A DNA stretch of 64,000 nucleotides from Brevipalpus yothersi (Eukaryota; Arthropoda; Arachnida; Trombidiformes; Tenuipalpidae). A model generated the notes under the pieces. The model worked only from the letters and a program-made list of their open reading frames with translations, was not told the origin of the DNA and made no database searches. Positions 36,178 through 49,656 of this stretch are shown piece by piece (position 1 is the stretch's first letter; every line of letters begins with the position of its first letter). The DNA is taken from positions 62,001-126,000 of the forward strand of contig QZCP01000779.1 in NCBI GenBank assembly GCA_003956705.1, written 5' to 3'. Made by a program: the position numbers and the translations under genes.

Positions 36178-39100
36178 TTAACATTTGGACTTGAAACTTA
36201 TCACGGAGAGGAGTTTCCGACGACTCTTTTTGCTTTTTTGGTTGTCATCCTGGCTTACCGGCAGGCTCTTCTTTGGTGATTCGAGGTCTTTATCGGAGAA
36301 ATCACTATATCTTGTTCTACTAACAGGACTATCGAGATCAAGTCTATCTGGTCGCTTCAAAGATATACGACGGAATGAGCGAGCTCTATTATTACCTTTG
36401 GGTTCATCTTTCAATTTCTTCTTTTTCCTATCAGCTATATGATCTTTTATTCTTTTTATCACTCGTACAGTTGCTTTCGATATAGTTTCAGGAGATGAAT
36501 CGGACTCGAGAACCTTCCAATCGTCAGGATCAACCGTTGGAGGCTTGTCAAACACTTGGGGCATCAGGAAAGAGTGTCCATTCGTTACTAGAAAATAAGC
36601 GAGGAACATAGATACATTTGTTAGTCTATACTTCCGAGCTGAAGATAAACGTTTTAAACAAGTAATAAACAGTTCGTAAAAATTTTCTACATCTTTTTAC
36701 ATCCTGCAATGGAATACATTGATGTTAGAATGACAATTTATTACCTGAGGTGTTGATGGGTATAACATAGTTATCATTCCAGGTGAATTTGAGCGCCTGA
36801 TCATAACCCTCACGGGTGTCACCGTTGATTATCACACAAGTATCGATCAAGCGAGCAATCACAGTATCACGTTGCTGCATTGAATCACCAAGGAATACCG
36901 TTTCTGAGAAAGCAAATGATAATGAAAGACAATGCAAAAATGATTCAGATTCGGAATACAAAAATGTGATCTCAAGGTGGAAATAGTTACCTCCGTAAGG
37001 TAAGGGTTCAAATGTTCCATCATCTAATTGTTTACACTTATCGATTTCCCGCTAAAAACGAGAAAAAATGAAAATGTCGAAACGATGAACAAAAACGATA
37101 TGGGTTTTCTCGACATCATAATTAGATGATTCTCATTGTTAACAACTTACTTTGGAATCTCTTTCGGGTAGAACATGTATGACTGAGCGATAAGCATCAG
37201 TGGGGCACAAAATTTTTCCATTTTCTTTTTTACAGAATTTGGTTTTCTCTTCATGGAAAGCACGAGCCAATACATCACTTGCCCCGTAAAATCCACAAGT
37301 TACCACAATTAAATTGGGAATCTTTGACAACTCTTTCCCAATCACTTTACATAAGTCGAGTGATCTTTGATCTTTAACATTTGTACTTCCAACAACATAT
37401 ATGCACCCGTCCAGACTTGGTAGTTTTCCAGCCAAATAATTCAGTAAACATTGAATTTTTGCTTCTTTGAGTTCACCATCATCAGTTTTAGATGATGGAT
37501 CCAAAATGCGCTTGATTCGACCTCTTAAACATTCCATATAACAAAAAGAACTTGCAATCTGTGAATTAGGTAATCAATAGTTTAGTGTCAGTGAGAAATA
37601 ATGGCAGGATAACTAATTATTCAAGAAAGTTCAATGCCTCAACACGTGAGAGGCTCCACTCATATGAAACATGAAGTACCTACAAGAATGTATGAGCACC
37701 TTTCTCTCTCTCTCTCTCTCTCTCTCTTTGATTTGATAAGATATTTTATAAACAAACTTCAGAACTATTGCTCAGTTGATGTGAAATGCGGGAAAAAACA
37801 GAAGAGTGCTTCTTAAGGCTCATCACTTTTTTTTATGATTCTGAGTGTCTGGAATGCGAGACTCTTAACCTCACCGCATTCAAGAAATAACCGCATTCTT
37901 GTGAAGAGCTTCTTAGGAACAAGAATTACTGAATGACTACAAGAATTTTTTCTGACGAAAGAACTGATATATCATCAAGACAATACTGGAATACTGTTAC
38001 TGATAATATACCAATTATTCAGCAGAAAAAGAAAGCCGGTAATACGTAATAATTACAATGTTGCACATCCACTCAACAATATTATCGATGAATTTCAGGG
38101 GAGAGAGGAGACAGAAAGAGAGAGAGAGAGAAGTTCAATTTCAAGCTGTCAAGGTGAGTATCGAGAAAAAAAATTGGAATAGCTTGTCTACTTTACATAA
38201 TAAAGTAAGTAAAATGATAATAGACGGCTTATTGACGATCAATTATGAGCTATGAAGTGAAGCGGAGAATTAATTGGCTCACTACTACTGTTCGATAGAA
38301 AATTTTTGAAAAGGTGAAGAGTTAAATAAAGATGACGTATCAATAATAAAATATTATAATACTTTTTTTCACTTTCTACTTACGATTGGTTTTTCACCTT
38401 TCAACAGATTGGTAAACCATGTTGGCGCTTCACACTCTTCGGCAGAGATGACAATCAGTTGTTTTCGATGTTCACAGAAGAAACAATGCTGCCTACAAGT
38501 CCTGGATTTAAAGTATGCTTTCGATGCGATGATTATGACAAGAGCAGCATTTTTCACTTGATTATTGAATTCTGTGAATTCTAAAACTTTTTCCGGAGGA
38601 TACTGAGTTGATGAATTAGATAAGGTGGATGCTTGCCGGCGAAGATTACTCTTCTTGGGAGCTTCCTGCTGTGGATCAGTAGGACAGGAAAGCGGTCGTC
38701 GACCTGCATTCATGTGTTGATTGTTAGGTGTTCGAGAATCGGATGAAAATGATTCAGAGGCCTCCTCAATTGTTGGCAGATTTGTTGATGGGCTATCCAG
38801 ATAGCAGGCATCGATAACATCAACATTTTCTTTATTCTGCAGAGAAGACCATACATGGAAACTTTGCTGCTCAAGAAATCCTTTGATTTTAACGACCAGC
38901 GAAGATTGCTCCGGATGTGCACTTATGACAATCAGCTTATCATCATATGTGTTTATTGAGTTGGATTGATGAAGTAGATTATGCTTCGAAACTTCATCGC
39001 TTATCTTCTTTGCAATTCTGTATATACAGTTTTTTGGCCAATCTCGATGCTCTACAGATGGACTGGGAAGCGCTCTTCGTGTGGATATACTTTGATTCTC

Positions 39101-40978
39101 ATGTTCACTACCATCATCAGACCAAAGTAGAAATTGTGTGGTAGCAAATTGTATTGCTAAACATTCGGGTGGCCAATGGCTAAGAAAATTGATTGGCACT
39201 ATTTTTTTGTTCCGTTGATCAGCCAATTTGACTTCCCGATTGGTCCATTGAGTTTGACCGTACAGTGGGGTAATTAAAGGCACAAAAACTTGACAATTTT
39301 GAACAGCTTCATTCAATGCATCAGCCCAATCTGTTCCTGACTCTATTTCGTCTACATCAAGATATACGGATACATTAAATTCCAATAGTGCAGCTTTCAA
39401 TTCTCGAGCATATTTTTCAGCCTCTCTTCGACAATAACTGATCATTATTGTTTTTCCATTCTTATTTTTTTTCTTTATTTCGGAGTTACGATTTTTTCCC
39501 AGAAAAGTGGCTCCTCGCTTCCTAACAGAGATAAAAAGGAGGGGATAACACATACACACAATTGAGTAAACAGAAGGCGATAGCCGGGTTGTGATAATGT
39601 CTATCAGCTTAACAAATATCGAACAATATATGATTGTATACAAGTAATTTGGGTTTACAAAATTTTTCGTATTTCTCTTCCTTTTTTTCCAATCAATATG
39701 AGTATGTTATGTGAGTGTTTTGCTGGGGATTTTCTCTAATTTTCTAGTTAAAAGGTTTTTTCGCTCAAAATGAGAACAATTCAGAGTAAAGTATGAGATA
39801 CACTTACATAAGACCTCGCTTTTTGGAGCTTCGTTTCCAATTATCATTTGAATCCTCACTTGATGGCTTACTAGGAATCATTGGTAATGGCTCTTGGCTA
39901 GGTGTTGTTGGTGCTTTTTGACAGTCTCGTGTATCGTAACTTTCGGTGGCCATACTATGGAGTGCATAAGGATGTGGATATGATGAGGTTTTAATGCGAA
40001 TGTTTTGATCCAAAATTATATCCATCAAGGTGAATTGATTCTCTTGGGCAATGGACACTGGCCATGAATTGCGATCAATAAATTTATATTCATACGGATT
40101 GAATCTTATGTCCGATGATAAGCAAAGTTCGTTAACTTTGCGTCGCAATTCATCTAATGAGGCGTTATAAGTGGTGAATATTGAGCCGAGACAATCATTT
40201 TCAATGAAAACACCAACCCTTGGCTTATCTGAGGTGGATGAGAAAGGAAGAGAGAGAAAGAGAGAGGAAAATAGAGAGAGAGAGAGAAAGAGAACAATAA
40301 AGCAAGGAAATTCTAGGTATTAAAACATGATGATGAGAAAAGTGACTAATGATGATGTGATATCAATTAGATGGACACAAAATGGGATATAATATATATA
40401 AATAATTAATCATCTCACCGAAACATCTTCTCAAGGCTATCAGATTCCGCTTATGTGTTAAACAATTAAGTCTCAAACTGGTCTCCTGGTCTTTACGAAT
40501 TGGCCAACTAATAGAACGTGAAAAAAGAAAAAAACACAACATTATATCGGAATTGCATTTCCATTATGAAACTTAATGTCGGGCAAAGTGTACATGTATT
40601 CAATGATCGGAAAGAATATGTTTTAACATCAACTACACCATACTTTTGAACTCTCTCTCTCTCTCTTTTTTCCAAAACTTACCCTTCTTTACTGAGAAAG
40701 ATGAAATTTTTCGGCACCTGATCACGCATCTGTTCACCAATAATATCTCTTATTTTGGTACACAATGGATCCGATGAATCAAGTATAATCGAACCGAGTG
40801 TTGCAAATTTATCATATTTAATTTCATTCTCATCACCACCGCCATTACCATTACACTTACACCTACTACACACCGAGTGTGAGGACACTTTTTCATCAAC
40901 CAAAATGATACCATACAAATTGACACGACTTGAGACAGGTTGACACGATTCACGAGACATTATTCCACTGATCACCAT
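36178..40978 (-). CDS. SLOG-TIR-TIR protein with two N-terminal beta-grasp-like repeats
   Basis: Eight exons with canonical sites and consistent phases: 40978-40683, 40507-40419, 40228-39808, 39521-38384, 37558-37151, 37051-36991, 36903-36745 and 36587-36178. They give 993 residues; an in-frame TGA precedes the ATG. Domains: two related repeats (about 55-125 and 132-200) with FIFLSKEGWPIRKDQE and YKFIDRNSWPVSIAQE; TIR1 (about 292-402) with MISYCRREAEKYAR, VDEIESG and WTNREVKLADQRNKKIVPI; a degenerate TIR2 (about 463-640); a SLOG domain (about 690-870) with YVVGSTN, CGFYGASDVLARAFHE, VIHVLP and QQRDTVIARLIDTC; and a basic Ser/Lys tail. Glu365 sits where SARM1 has its NADase glutamate. SLOG domains bind nucleotides such as ADP-ribose in TRPM2. 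There is no signal peptide or membrane span, so it is cytosolic. Enzymatic activity is inferred. Confidence 0.82.
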
Positions 40979-42767
40979 CGGACTTCACCACTACCACACT
41001 CACACTAAACACCACAGTCAAACATGTACATATATATATATATATTTACACTCGAAAAATTGATAGATTGATCGTAAACTGATGAACACCTAATGGGAGG
41101 AATTGTAATCACATGGATAAATAATAATCATCCACCGATCACATATTCGATTGAGAAGAATCTTTCTCTCTCAACACTCACACAACTTTTTTCTTTTTCA
41201 TCTCAACTTCACTCACACTTTCTACCTACGAAACAGTGCAAATAGCTTGACAACCTTTACTACTACATGTGCTAGCGCCTTCAAGCGGCCACTTTGCAAT
41301 AGCGTGCTGATTAAAGAAAAATAATCACGATGTTTGGTAAAACTTTTTCTTTTTATTTCTTTTTCAGAACATTGAAAGATTTCAATTTGAAACTTTTCGA
41401 AACTTTCTGTTTCTTTAGGATGTGAAGATTGAGGATGGCTGGGAGGATCATGTCCACTTTGGTTCATAATAAGGGGTTTTTATAATGCCATAAACAGGTG
41501 TGGATAATTATGTTCTCTCTCTCTCCTTGACTGGGCACTGGGCACCGGCTAATAACCAAAGGAAAACTTGGTCCTATTTATTGTGGATTGAAATTCGCTA
41601 GATAATGATCTCAATTATGGGTAAATTATTTTGATAAGAGTGTTTTCTTTTCAAATTGAACTTTTGTGGTGGGAGGATTTTCTGTTGAAAGGGATAACTT
41701 GTGTAAGAAACCGGAATGCTTACCTGAATCTCTTGGTCAATTATTATTATTAGGGTTTGTAGGGTTGGTAACATTTTTCAGGGTCATTTTCGGAGAAGAT
41801 CAATTTTTCCCGAATTTTTGCGAATACTTCTTAAAATTATGAGATCGAGTTTTTGTTCATCTTCAGAAAAGTTAGATTTATTCTTCATCATTCATTCTAG
41901 ATTTTTGAAATTGCTTAGATTTTTTTTAAATTTAATTGTGCCGTTAAGTGCCTGAGAGTTATGTGTTTATTTCAGGCATTTGAGATAATCAGAATTTGCA
42001 TACACATGTGCATAAAAATTTGAATGCGTTGATGTCCAAATAATATTGGTTGGAAATATTAGTATCAAGATCGAAAATCGACTGAAATTCAAAAAAATCA
42101 AATTTTTTCAACTGTTATTATTGTGAATTTTATCACTAGATGGCTGATTAAATAATTTATACTCTGATATCAGAATTAAGTGATCACCAAAATTCTGGAT
42201 CCAATTCATGGGGAAATGGTTAATTATTTTATGGTCACTCAATAGCTGAATTATTTGATACACCTGAAGAATTTTATCTAAATTATTCAATTTTATTGAG
42301 TATGATGAGGTAAGGCAGTGATTCTGAGTATAACGTTGAAATTGAGGCAGATTTTGAGCATGCATTTTCGCATCGAGAAATTGAGCAATTCGTTAATAAT
42401 GAGGTAAGCAATAGATTATCATGCAGCTTTTTTTCGAATTGAAGATCTTAGGAATCTTGTCTCTAGACAACAGAATTCAAGCTGGTCAATAGTAGCTTCC
42501 ATGTGCCAGAATTGAAGGGACATTTGCCCTCAATATTGATTAGCTCACAATTTCCACCACTTCGGCCGAATGCATGTGAATCACGAAAATCTTTTCTTAC
42601 CAGAACAATTTCATCCAATCCAGGAAAGCTGATGAAAAAATTTTCATAGTTTTCATTAGAATATTGTCAAAAATTTTCCAAAGTCTATCAGCGACTAGTA
42701 AACTGTTTGACTACAAATGAAAAGTCTCTCTGATTTCCTGAAATTTATACAATTGATTAACTATAAC
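40979..42767. other. Intergenic, probably holding the TIR gene promoter
   Basis: A TA microsatellite lies at 41,032-41,045. An 81-codon minus-strand frame at 41,222-41,467 starts with ATG and is hydrophilic then hydrophobic. It could be an upstream exon or a chance ORF, and I do not call it. Confidence 0.4.
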
Positions 42768-43415
42768 TTACTTGAGAATAGTGTTGATAGTTTCAATAGT
42801 TCGACTTTGTTGTTTCAAATTTTTGTGTGCACTTCCAAGAGTACACAAAGCCATCATAGCGCAAACTTCCGGTTCAATAGTTGAATAAGTATCAATTGCT
42901 CTATCCATATTGAGAGCCATTTCACCGATAGAACGTCCAATACGGCCAATTTTTTTCAATTGCTGTTTATCCGTAATCTGTTGAATTTCCGGAAAGATGT
43001 ACAAAGATGCAAGTGAGAACAGTCCAAGCAATGATATTCCCACCGCTGACATCACCACTGGCGATCGTAGTAGACTACTATCGACACTTTGTGACCAAAG
43101 TTGATTGAATGTTTTGGAATAGTCACCAAGATATTGGCCAACAGCATCGAAAGCTCGAGTAACACTTTCACGAACCATGGTTCCTATGTTCGATATTATA
43201 GCAGATCCAGGATTGCCGATAGCTGTAAGTGGACTGTTTAAAGGTGCTGAGGTAGTTGATGTTGTCGTTGGTGTCGAAGAATGTCCATTAGTTGTATTAG
43301 TTGTATTCTGACTTTTGGTCATATCACCCTTGGCTTTTCGAGATTGTTGCTGTCCACAGATCAACAGTGGTAAAATGCACAATAAAATTGTGACACATAA
43401 AATCACTGATTTCAT
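42768..43415 (-). CDS. Small secreted or single-span membrane protein, unrecognised
   Basis: Uninterrupted frame of 215 residues with ATG and stop. Residues 1-21 are a strong signal peptide (VILCVTILLCILPLLICG). A Thr/Ser/Asn-rich spacer (about 35-60) follows. A region with amphipathic character precedes a hydrophobic segment at 119-141 (VVMSAVGISLLGLFSLASLY) that could be a membrane span. The C-terminal part (about 150-215) is helical in character, with EVCAMMALCTLG. If the span is real, this is a type I membrane protein with a ~70-residue cytoplasmic part. No known family was recognised. The upstream flank has GA-rich microsatellites. Confidence 0.65.
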   Translation of the reverse strand: MKSVILCVTILLCILPLLICGQQQSRKAKGDMTKSQNTTNTTNGHSSTPTTTSTTSAPLNSPLTAIGNPGSAIISNIGTMVRESVTRAFDAVGQYLGDYSKTFNQLWSQSVDSSLLRSPVVMSAVGISLLGLFSLASLYIFPEIQQITDKQQLKKIGRIGRSIGEMALNMDRAIDTYSTIEPEVCAMMALCTLGSAHKNLKQQSRTIETINTILK

Positions 43416-45903
43416 GATTAATTTTTGATAAACTTTTCCTTTTTCAAAGCAAATGATGACACAATCAAGTTAACTTGCACTCTCAAGAGACCCAAAATGA
43501 ACTGACTTTCTTTGTGAAAATTTTGGGAACACAAAACAGCTTCAAAGGTGGAGAGAGAGAATAGAGTTCGAGGGTTTAGAACAGAATAGAACAAAGTAAA
43601 GCAGTAAAATGAGAGAGAAAGAAAAAAGACTGACACCAAAGAAGCAAACTATCCCTTGACCAATCAAGATAATTCGAGTTTTCTCAAAAGAAAAGGAATT
43701 ACATTGGTCAGTTTGAATGAGTAGGTTTTTTTCCCATAGCCAAGCTTATCGGTTCCTCTCCATCACAACGTGGTCAGTCAGTCTACATATGACTAGCTTT
43801 CTTGTTTTGAAAATACCCTTTCGCTTCAACGAGTCGAGAAAATTTAGCTTAAATCGAAGTGACCACTAATTGAGCATTTTGACATGCATGAAAAATCGAT
43901 AAGAGGTCAGAAGAATAAAAGGTAATGATGATGATCACCATAGGTTTAAAGGAAAGATACTCTTCTTTCACAAAGAAAAGTTCTGTTGTTCTCTTGTAAT
44001 AGATTAACAGTTATACTCACTTTTCTCACCCGAAATCTTCTATTGAAATAATCATTGGTGAGCTAAATTGAGCCCACTGCCCGATGGGCATTGTACTTGG
44101 TATACCCATATACATACCCATGTACATATACATGTACTTGATTTCCATTGAGGGCCCAGTTTGGTGCCCAAAGGATCAGGATTCATCTATTCTTGTGAAT
44201 AGTTCTAGAACATGAAAACAATCGAGAAAAGGGAGAAAAGTTACCTTGAAACTGAGAATCTTTCTATGGTTAAAATTTTTCCTCTCTCTCTCTTTACTCT
44301 ATGATTATCATCTCCAGATAGCTAATCAATTATCTATGCATGTCAAACACAGTCAGGGGTCAGCCCTCTACAACTGTCTGTCTGGAGAGAAGTTGAAAAT
44401 AGGAGTATGTTGAGCGAAATTTTGACAGAAAGAAAATGGTTTATTCCTATGGAATAAATATTCTGTACTCGGAGAGATGGAATGCATATATAAGACAATA
44501 GAAGATCATTTAACCTTGAAAATGAGATGGGCGAAAAAATATTTTTCAATAAAAAATTCAGATAAAGTGACAGTTCTGTCGAATGATATATTTTTTTTCC
44601 TAAGGAATTCTATTCGTTATCATAGAAATTCTCTCCATCCTGTCACTTGGAATACAGAAAATTTGATCTTAAATTCAACATCTGTCTATCTGAAAAAAAG
44701 ATTGGAGCATTTTAATGGCCGCTTATCGAATTAGAATGATAGCCTTGGATTGGTTTTCATCCTTTTTTTTCTAGGCTTACAAAAAATATTGTAGAAAATA
44801 TTGTAGTTTTTAGTATATCTTGTTAATCTCAGTCAGTATCATCATATGAAGATCATCAATTCATATCAAATTGATTGATAAAAATTGAATTATTCGGTCC
44901 AATCGATCTGAGATTCGATAAAAAATTGAAAATATTAAAATTGAAGATTTCCTCGAAATAAAAGTCCAGTTAAAAGATTTTATGATGACTTTGAATGACA
45001 GAAAATCAGAAAATCTATTCACTAAGATTCAATAAAATCAAAATTTTCGATACTCATTCGTGTTTTCTGAGCAATTTTCACAAAACTAGATCAAGAGCAA
45101 TGAAATAGAGACACGATTGGAAGGATATCGATCACCAATTCTAAGCATACCATCAATGATCAGCTCAACTGAGTATAGTACGTTTGAATAACAACTGCAA
45201 GAAATATAATGAAAGGAGAAAACTTTATTACAGAGATCGATTGTCAAAGAAATGGAAACAATTTCAAAGTCATTCCAATAAATAAAACTGATCTGAACGC
45301 ACAATGACAATTGCTCTCATGGTGTAACAATCGATGCTCAGATGAAAATTTTATCAATCATTGAGTCATAGACTTTATTGGTCATCAATGGTAAATTATT
45401 AATTGTTTCTTATGGATTACCTGTGTGAGTCATATTGCAATTTTGTGCGCTATTGATGGTTAGCTTTGCAATCGAATGTTGATAAAATTTACAATCCCAA
45501 AAAAGGTTTGTATGAGCAATGTCGTATGAGCGACTTACTTTTTTTTTGTGGATTGTGGAAAAAAAAACTGTCAGTAAAACCTTCCAGAATATTGGATTGC
45601 AAACTTTAACTTCCCACGTCCTTGATACATATGCATATCATTGAATATCGATTGAATTTTCTCATGCAAAACGTAAATCACTAGTCGATATCATCAAACA
45701 CACACATACACACAATCTATAGTCACTATCATCATCATCTGGTTTTGTAGTGGGTACAAAAGTGTGTATGTATGCGGTTAATATGAAGAAGAAAAAAAAA
45801 CGGTGTCCTGATCGGGATCATGATCAGGTTGAGTGAAAATTAAAGTCACCGTTACAATTTGGAGTCTGGAATCAAATGAATGATTTCGAAAAGAGAAATA
45901 AAC

Positions 45904-45972
<69 letters not shown>

Positions 45973-47397
45973 AAGGACATGAAATGAGATATCATCTATT
46001 TTTTGTTAATCATTCTTCTTTTCGGATTTTTTTTATTCTATTTTACACTTTTTTTTATTATAACGATCATTTATTTGTGTGGAACAAAGCGAACAGAACA
46101 TTCTGAGTGCACCAAATAGTGAATAAAGAGAAAGAGAGTAAAAAGAAAGAGAGAGAGAAAAATAGAGAGACTCAGAATTCATGAGAGAAGATAGCTTCTG
46201 TTGAAGTTATCGATCGATTTTCTGGACATGAAATAAGAAGAAAAATCAGTGAGAAGAGAGAGAAAAGAGAGAGAAGCGAAAGATGTGCGACTTCTCTCAT
46301 CTCTCTTCTTCTTCTTCTACTGTTTTTCATTTCAGTCTCACTTCATCTCACTGCTTTTCTCCCTCTCTGTGTGTATTGCTTTACAATCAAATCAAATCAT
46401 TTTACTGATTGCATTTGTTTATGCATGTGCTGATCATATATTGCTCATATATATACATATTGTGTATAACTCCCCGTTAAGTCATACACACACATACAGT
46501 GAATGAGTCACATATATTTCAATTTGAATTGTTGTTGATGGTGAGTAATTTTGATTCTCTCTCTCTATCATTCAAGTGTACACTTTCTTGCCTTTTTACC
46601 TTGTAAAGTGTACAGTGTGTATATACCAATGATTGATTGGTGATGATGATGAATGTGGTACACATTTTAATCATGGATCTTTTTTTTGTCTCTTCTCTTT
46701 CTTTTCATATCGTGCTGTAATAATTATCATTTTTTTGGATCAACCATAATTAACCTCTGAACATACATACATGGATATCAGAGTTAGATGTCACCATAAG
46801 AGCCGATTGTGTATATGTAAATGAAAGCTTATGTGTGTGTGTATCTCTCTCTTCCACTATGATTGGTCTGTGTTTCAACCAAAAAAATGCATAAACATTC
46901 ACATACACACATTTCAAATCAAGAGGAGAGAGAAAAAAGAGGATTCAATTGAATTTTGAGCTGATTTACTGATATCACAGTTTGGTATTGTTTTCGGAAG
47001 TGAGAGAAAAAACGAGAGAGAGTGTGTGTGAATAAAAAATCAAGTCATCATCAACACCATCATCTCAACATCTCATCACATCCACTTATTGATTGTATAC
47101 AAAAAAAGACTTCTCTCTCTCTATCATATAAACACACACCTGATTTGATTATCATCATCAATTTTTTGCTGTTTTCATTATCAAAAACAAAGTCAACATC
47201 TCGCACGTATCTATATATATACATGGAAAACATCGTTTTTGATCATCATCATTTGATTGTGTGTTGAAGTATAAATATATATACATAAATTGAATTGATA
47301 AAGCTTTAGGAAAAGATCTGCAAAAGAAAGAGACCGAAAAAGAGGAAGAAAATAATAATCACATTAACAATATCAACTCATCGCCATCATCATCACC
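43416..47397. other. Long intergenic region and PIP4K 5' flank
   Basis: Contains many GA, CT, CA/TG and TATA microsatellites (longest GA at about 45,904-45,971) and no supported gene. The last kilobase before 47,398 is pyrimidine/purine-rich and probably includes the PIP4K promoter and 5' UTR. Hydrophobic short frames here come from T-rich repeats. Confidence 0.5.
45904..45971. repeat. GA dinucleotide microsatellite
   Basis: About 34 uninterrupted GA units. The Arg-Glu repeat in one open frame is an artefact of it. Confidence 0.95.
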
Positions 47398-49656
47398 ATG
47401 CTGTCACACAAAGGTAATTCGAAATTAAAAAAGAAACATCTTAAAGTGAAACATCAGAAAGCTAAAGTTTTTCGTGCATCTGAACCACTATTGTCAGTGT
47501 TTATGTGGGGTATTAATCATACAATCAATGAGTTGACCCATGTAAATATTCCAGTCATGCTTATGCCGGATGATTTTAAAGCACACACCAAGATTAGAGT
47601 TGATAATCATCTATTCAACAAAGAAAATATGCCATCACATTTTAAATTCAAAGAATACTGTCCACTTGTTTTCCGCAATCTACGTGAAAGGTTAGCATCT
47701 TGATAATTTAACTTGATGATTGAGACAATTGATCATCATTTTAATGATGTGTTTATATCATTTTTATTTCTAACACCTGTCTTATTTTTGTGGTAAAGCT
47801 TTAGCGTTTTCTTTCTCTTTATTTTACATTTTGATTCATATTATTTACACATCTGACATTGGTAAATGATCTTCTTCATTTCTTAATGATCGACTTTTGA
47901 CAATTTTATGTTCATACATTATTATCATTGCTTTCGAAAGCGAATAGTGATCAATCAAATCGAAAACATTTTGCTGGGATAGAAAAAAAAATTTTTCCTC
48001 TCACATTCTTCCACTTCTATCTTCAATATATTACTTCTGACTATTTTATCGATCCAATCTTTCTCTCTTTCTCTCTCTTTCTTCTAATCTCTCTTTGTTC
48101 TTAGATTTTCCATTGATGATGGTGTATACATGAAAAGTCTCACTAAATGCCAACCCGAATCAATGGGAGAATCTTCTGGACGAAGTGGTGCTCGTTTTTA
48201 TGGTTCTTATGACAATTTTTTGATTCTCAAAACTCTCGAATCAGAGGAAGTCGGTCAAATGCACTCATTTTTAAAGTCATATCATCCATATGTGGTTGAA
48301 CGTCATGGTAAAACACTATTACCACAATATTTGGGAATGTATCGTATCACTGTGGATGCCAATGAGACGTATGTTGTAGTGATGAGAAATATATTTTCCG
48401 CTAATCTACCGATACATAAAAAGTATGATCTAAAGGGATCCACAGTTGATCGAGAAGCTAGTGAAAAGGAACGTGAAAAACCTTTGCCCACCTTGAAAGA
48501 TAATGATTTTGTCAAAGATGTCATCAGTTTGCATTTATCTCCCGAAGAAAAGCAACGTTTCATGGAAATGCTCGAATCTGATACAAAATTTTTGGCCAAC
48601 ACAAATCTGATGGACTACTCATTATGCTTGGGTATACATGATTGTGAAAAGTATGAACAAGAAGTGATGGAATTCGCTGCCTCTGGTGCTGGCAATACGT
48701 ATAGTGAAGAGGATGAAGGTGAATCAAGTGGTGGTAATCATAGTTCACTTCCACCACTTCCTCAGTCCAGGGTAAATCGTTCAATAAATCCTACAGATAA
48801 TACAACCTCAGCGACGGGTGATCTGCCAATAGTGCCCACTCCACCAGATTCTCCTCGTTTACAGCATAAAAGCTCCAATGCCAGTGAAAATGAGCTCAAT
48901 ATGCGTGGTTCAATCGATCCTAATCGTGACATATATGCTATTGAGAGTAGTACAGGTTGGTAGCATTTGTTTTTTTTTTGCTTCTTCCTACCACATACAT
49001 GTATACAAATGCACCATGTATATTGCTGATATTGCTGGAACCCTTTTTTTCTCTCTCTCTCTTTCTTTCTCTTTTTACCTCTCTTTCAAACTGCATGCGT
49101 TTCAGTTTACACTGTGTTGCTACATCTATGTGTTGCTAACACTACCATCACCACCATAATAATCATGATTTTTTTATAATGCTGGTGCTGAAAATACTAT
49201 GGAAAAGAGAAGAATGATATACTTACACGAGTGTGTGTATGTGTATTTATAAATATGAAAAATCTAGTATGTGTGTGTGTGTGAAAGAGAAGGGGAGTTA
49301 TGTTGCAGTTATTTATGATGAAATTCATACCTCTGAGCGTAGCTTTTCATCCATTGCATTGTATATTCTACTTATTCTCTCTGTATTTTTCTTTTTTTCC
49401 TTCTTCTTCCTCAATTTCTTTTCTTCCACCGCTCAACTCATCTCGAAACACAACAAACACTTCTTACCCAGGGAGCGAAAAGAAGGAAATTTACTTCATG
49501 GGTCTGATTGATATTCTCACTATTTATGGCTTGCGGAAAAGAACTGCTCAAGCTGCGAAAAGCGTTAAACATGGAACATCCGCTGAAATCTCAACAGTTC
49601 ATCCTGATCAATATGCCAAGCGATTGTGTGAATTTATCAGCAAAGCAATTTTATAG
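47398..49656 (+). CDS. PIP4K: Phosphatidylinositol 5-phosphate 4-kinase (type II PIP kinase)
   Basis: Converts PI(5)P to PI(4,5)P2 in the cytosol, on endomembranes or in the nucleus. Three exons, 47398-47690, 48105-48955 and 49472-49656 (phases 2 and 1), give 442 residues against about 400-420 in vertebrate PIP4Ks. Visible motifs: PLLSVFMWGINHTINEL, VPVMLMPDDFKA-type sequence (here IPVMLMPDDFKAH), NKENMPSHFKFKEYCP, the ATP lysine in LILKTL (Lys140), KYDLKGST (204-211), MDYS (267-270), and YFMGLIDILT with the activation loop STVHPDQYAKR. The Asn/Asp-Pro-Glu/Asp-Gln-Tyr loop is the type II (PIP4K) form rather than the PIP5K form. A Ser/Glu/Pro-rich insert (about 293-366) accounts for the extra length. 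The gene appears intact. Confidence 0.93.

Noticed and set aside
41222..41467. 81-codon minus-strand ORF upstream of the TIR gene
   Set aside because: An in-frame stop precedes the TIR gene ATG, so no extension is needed, and nothing in the ORF is recognisable. It remains a possible small gene.
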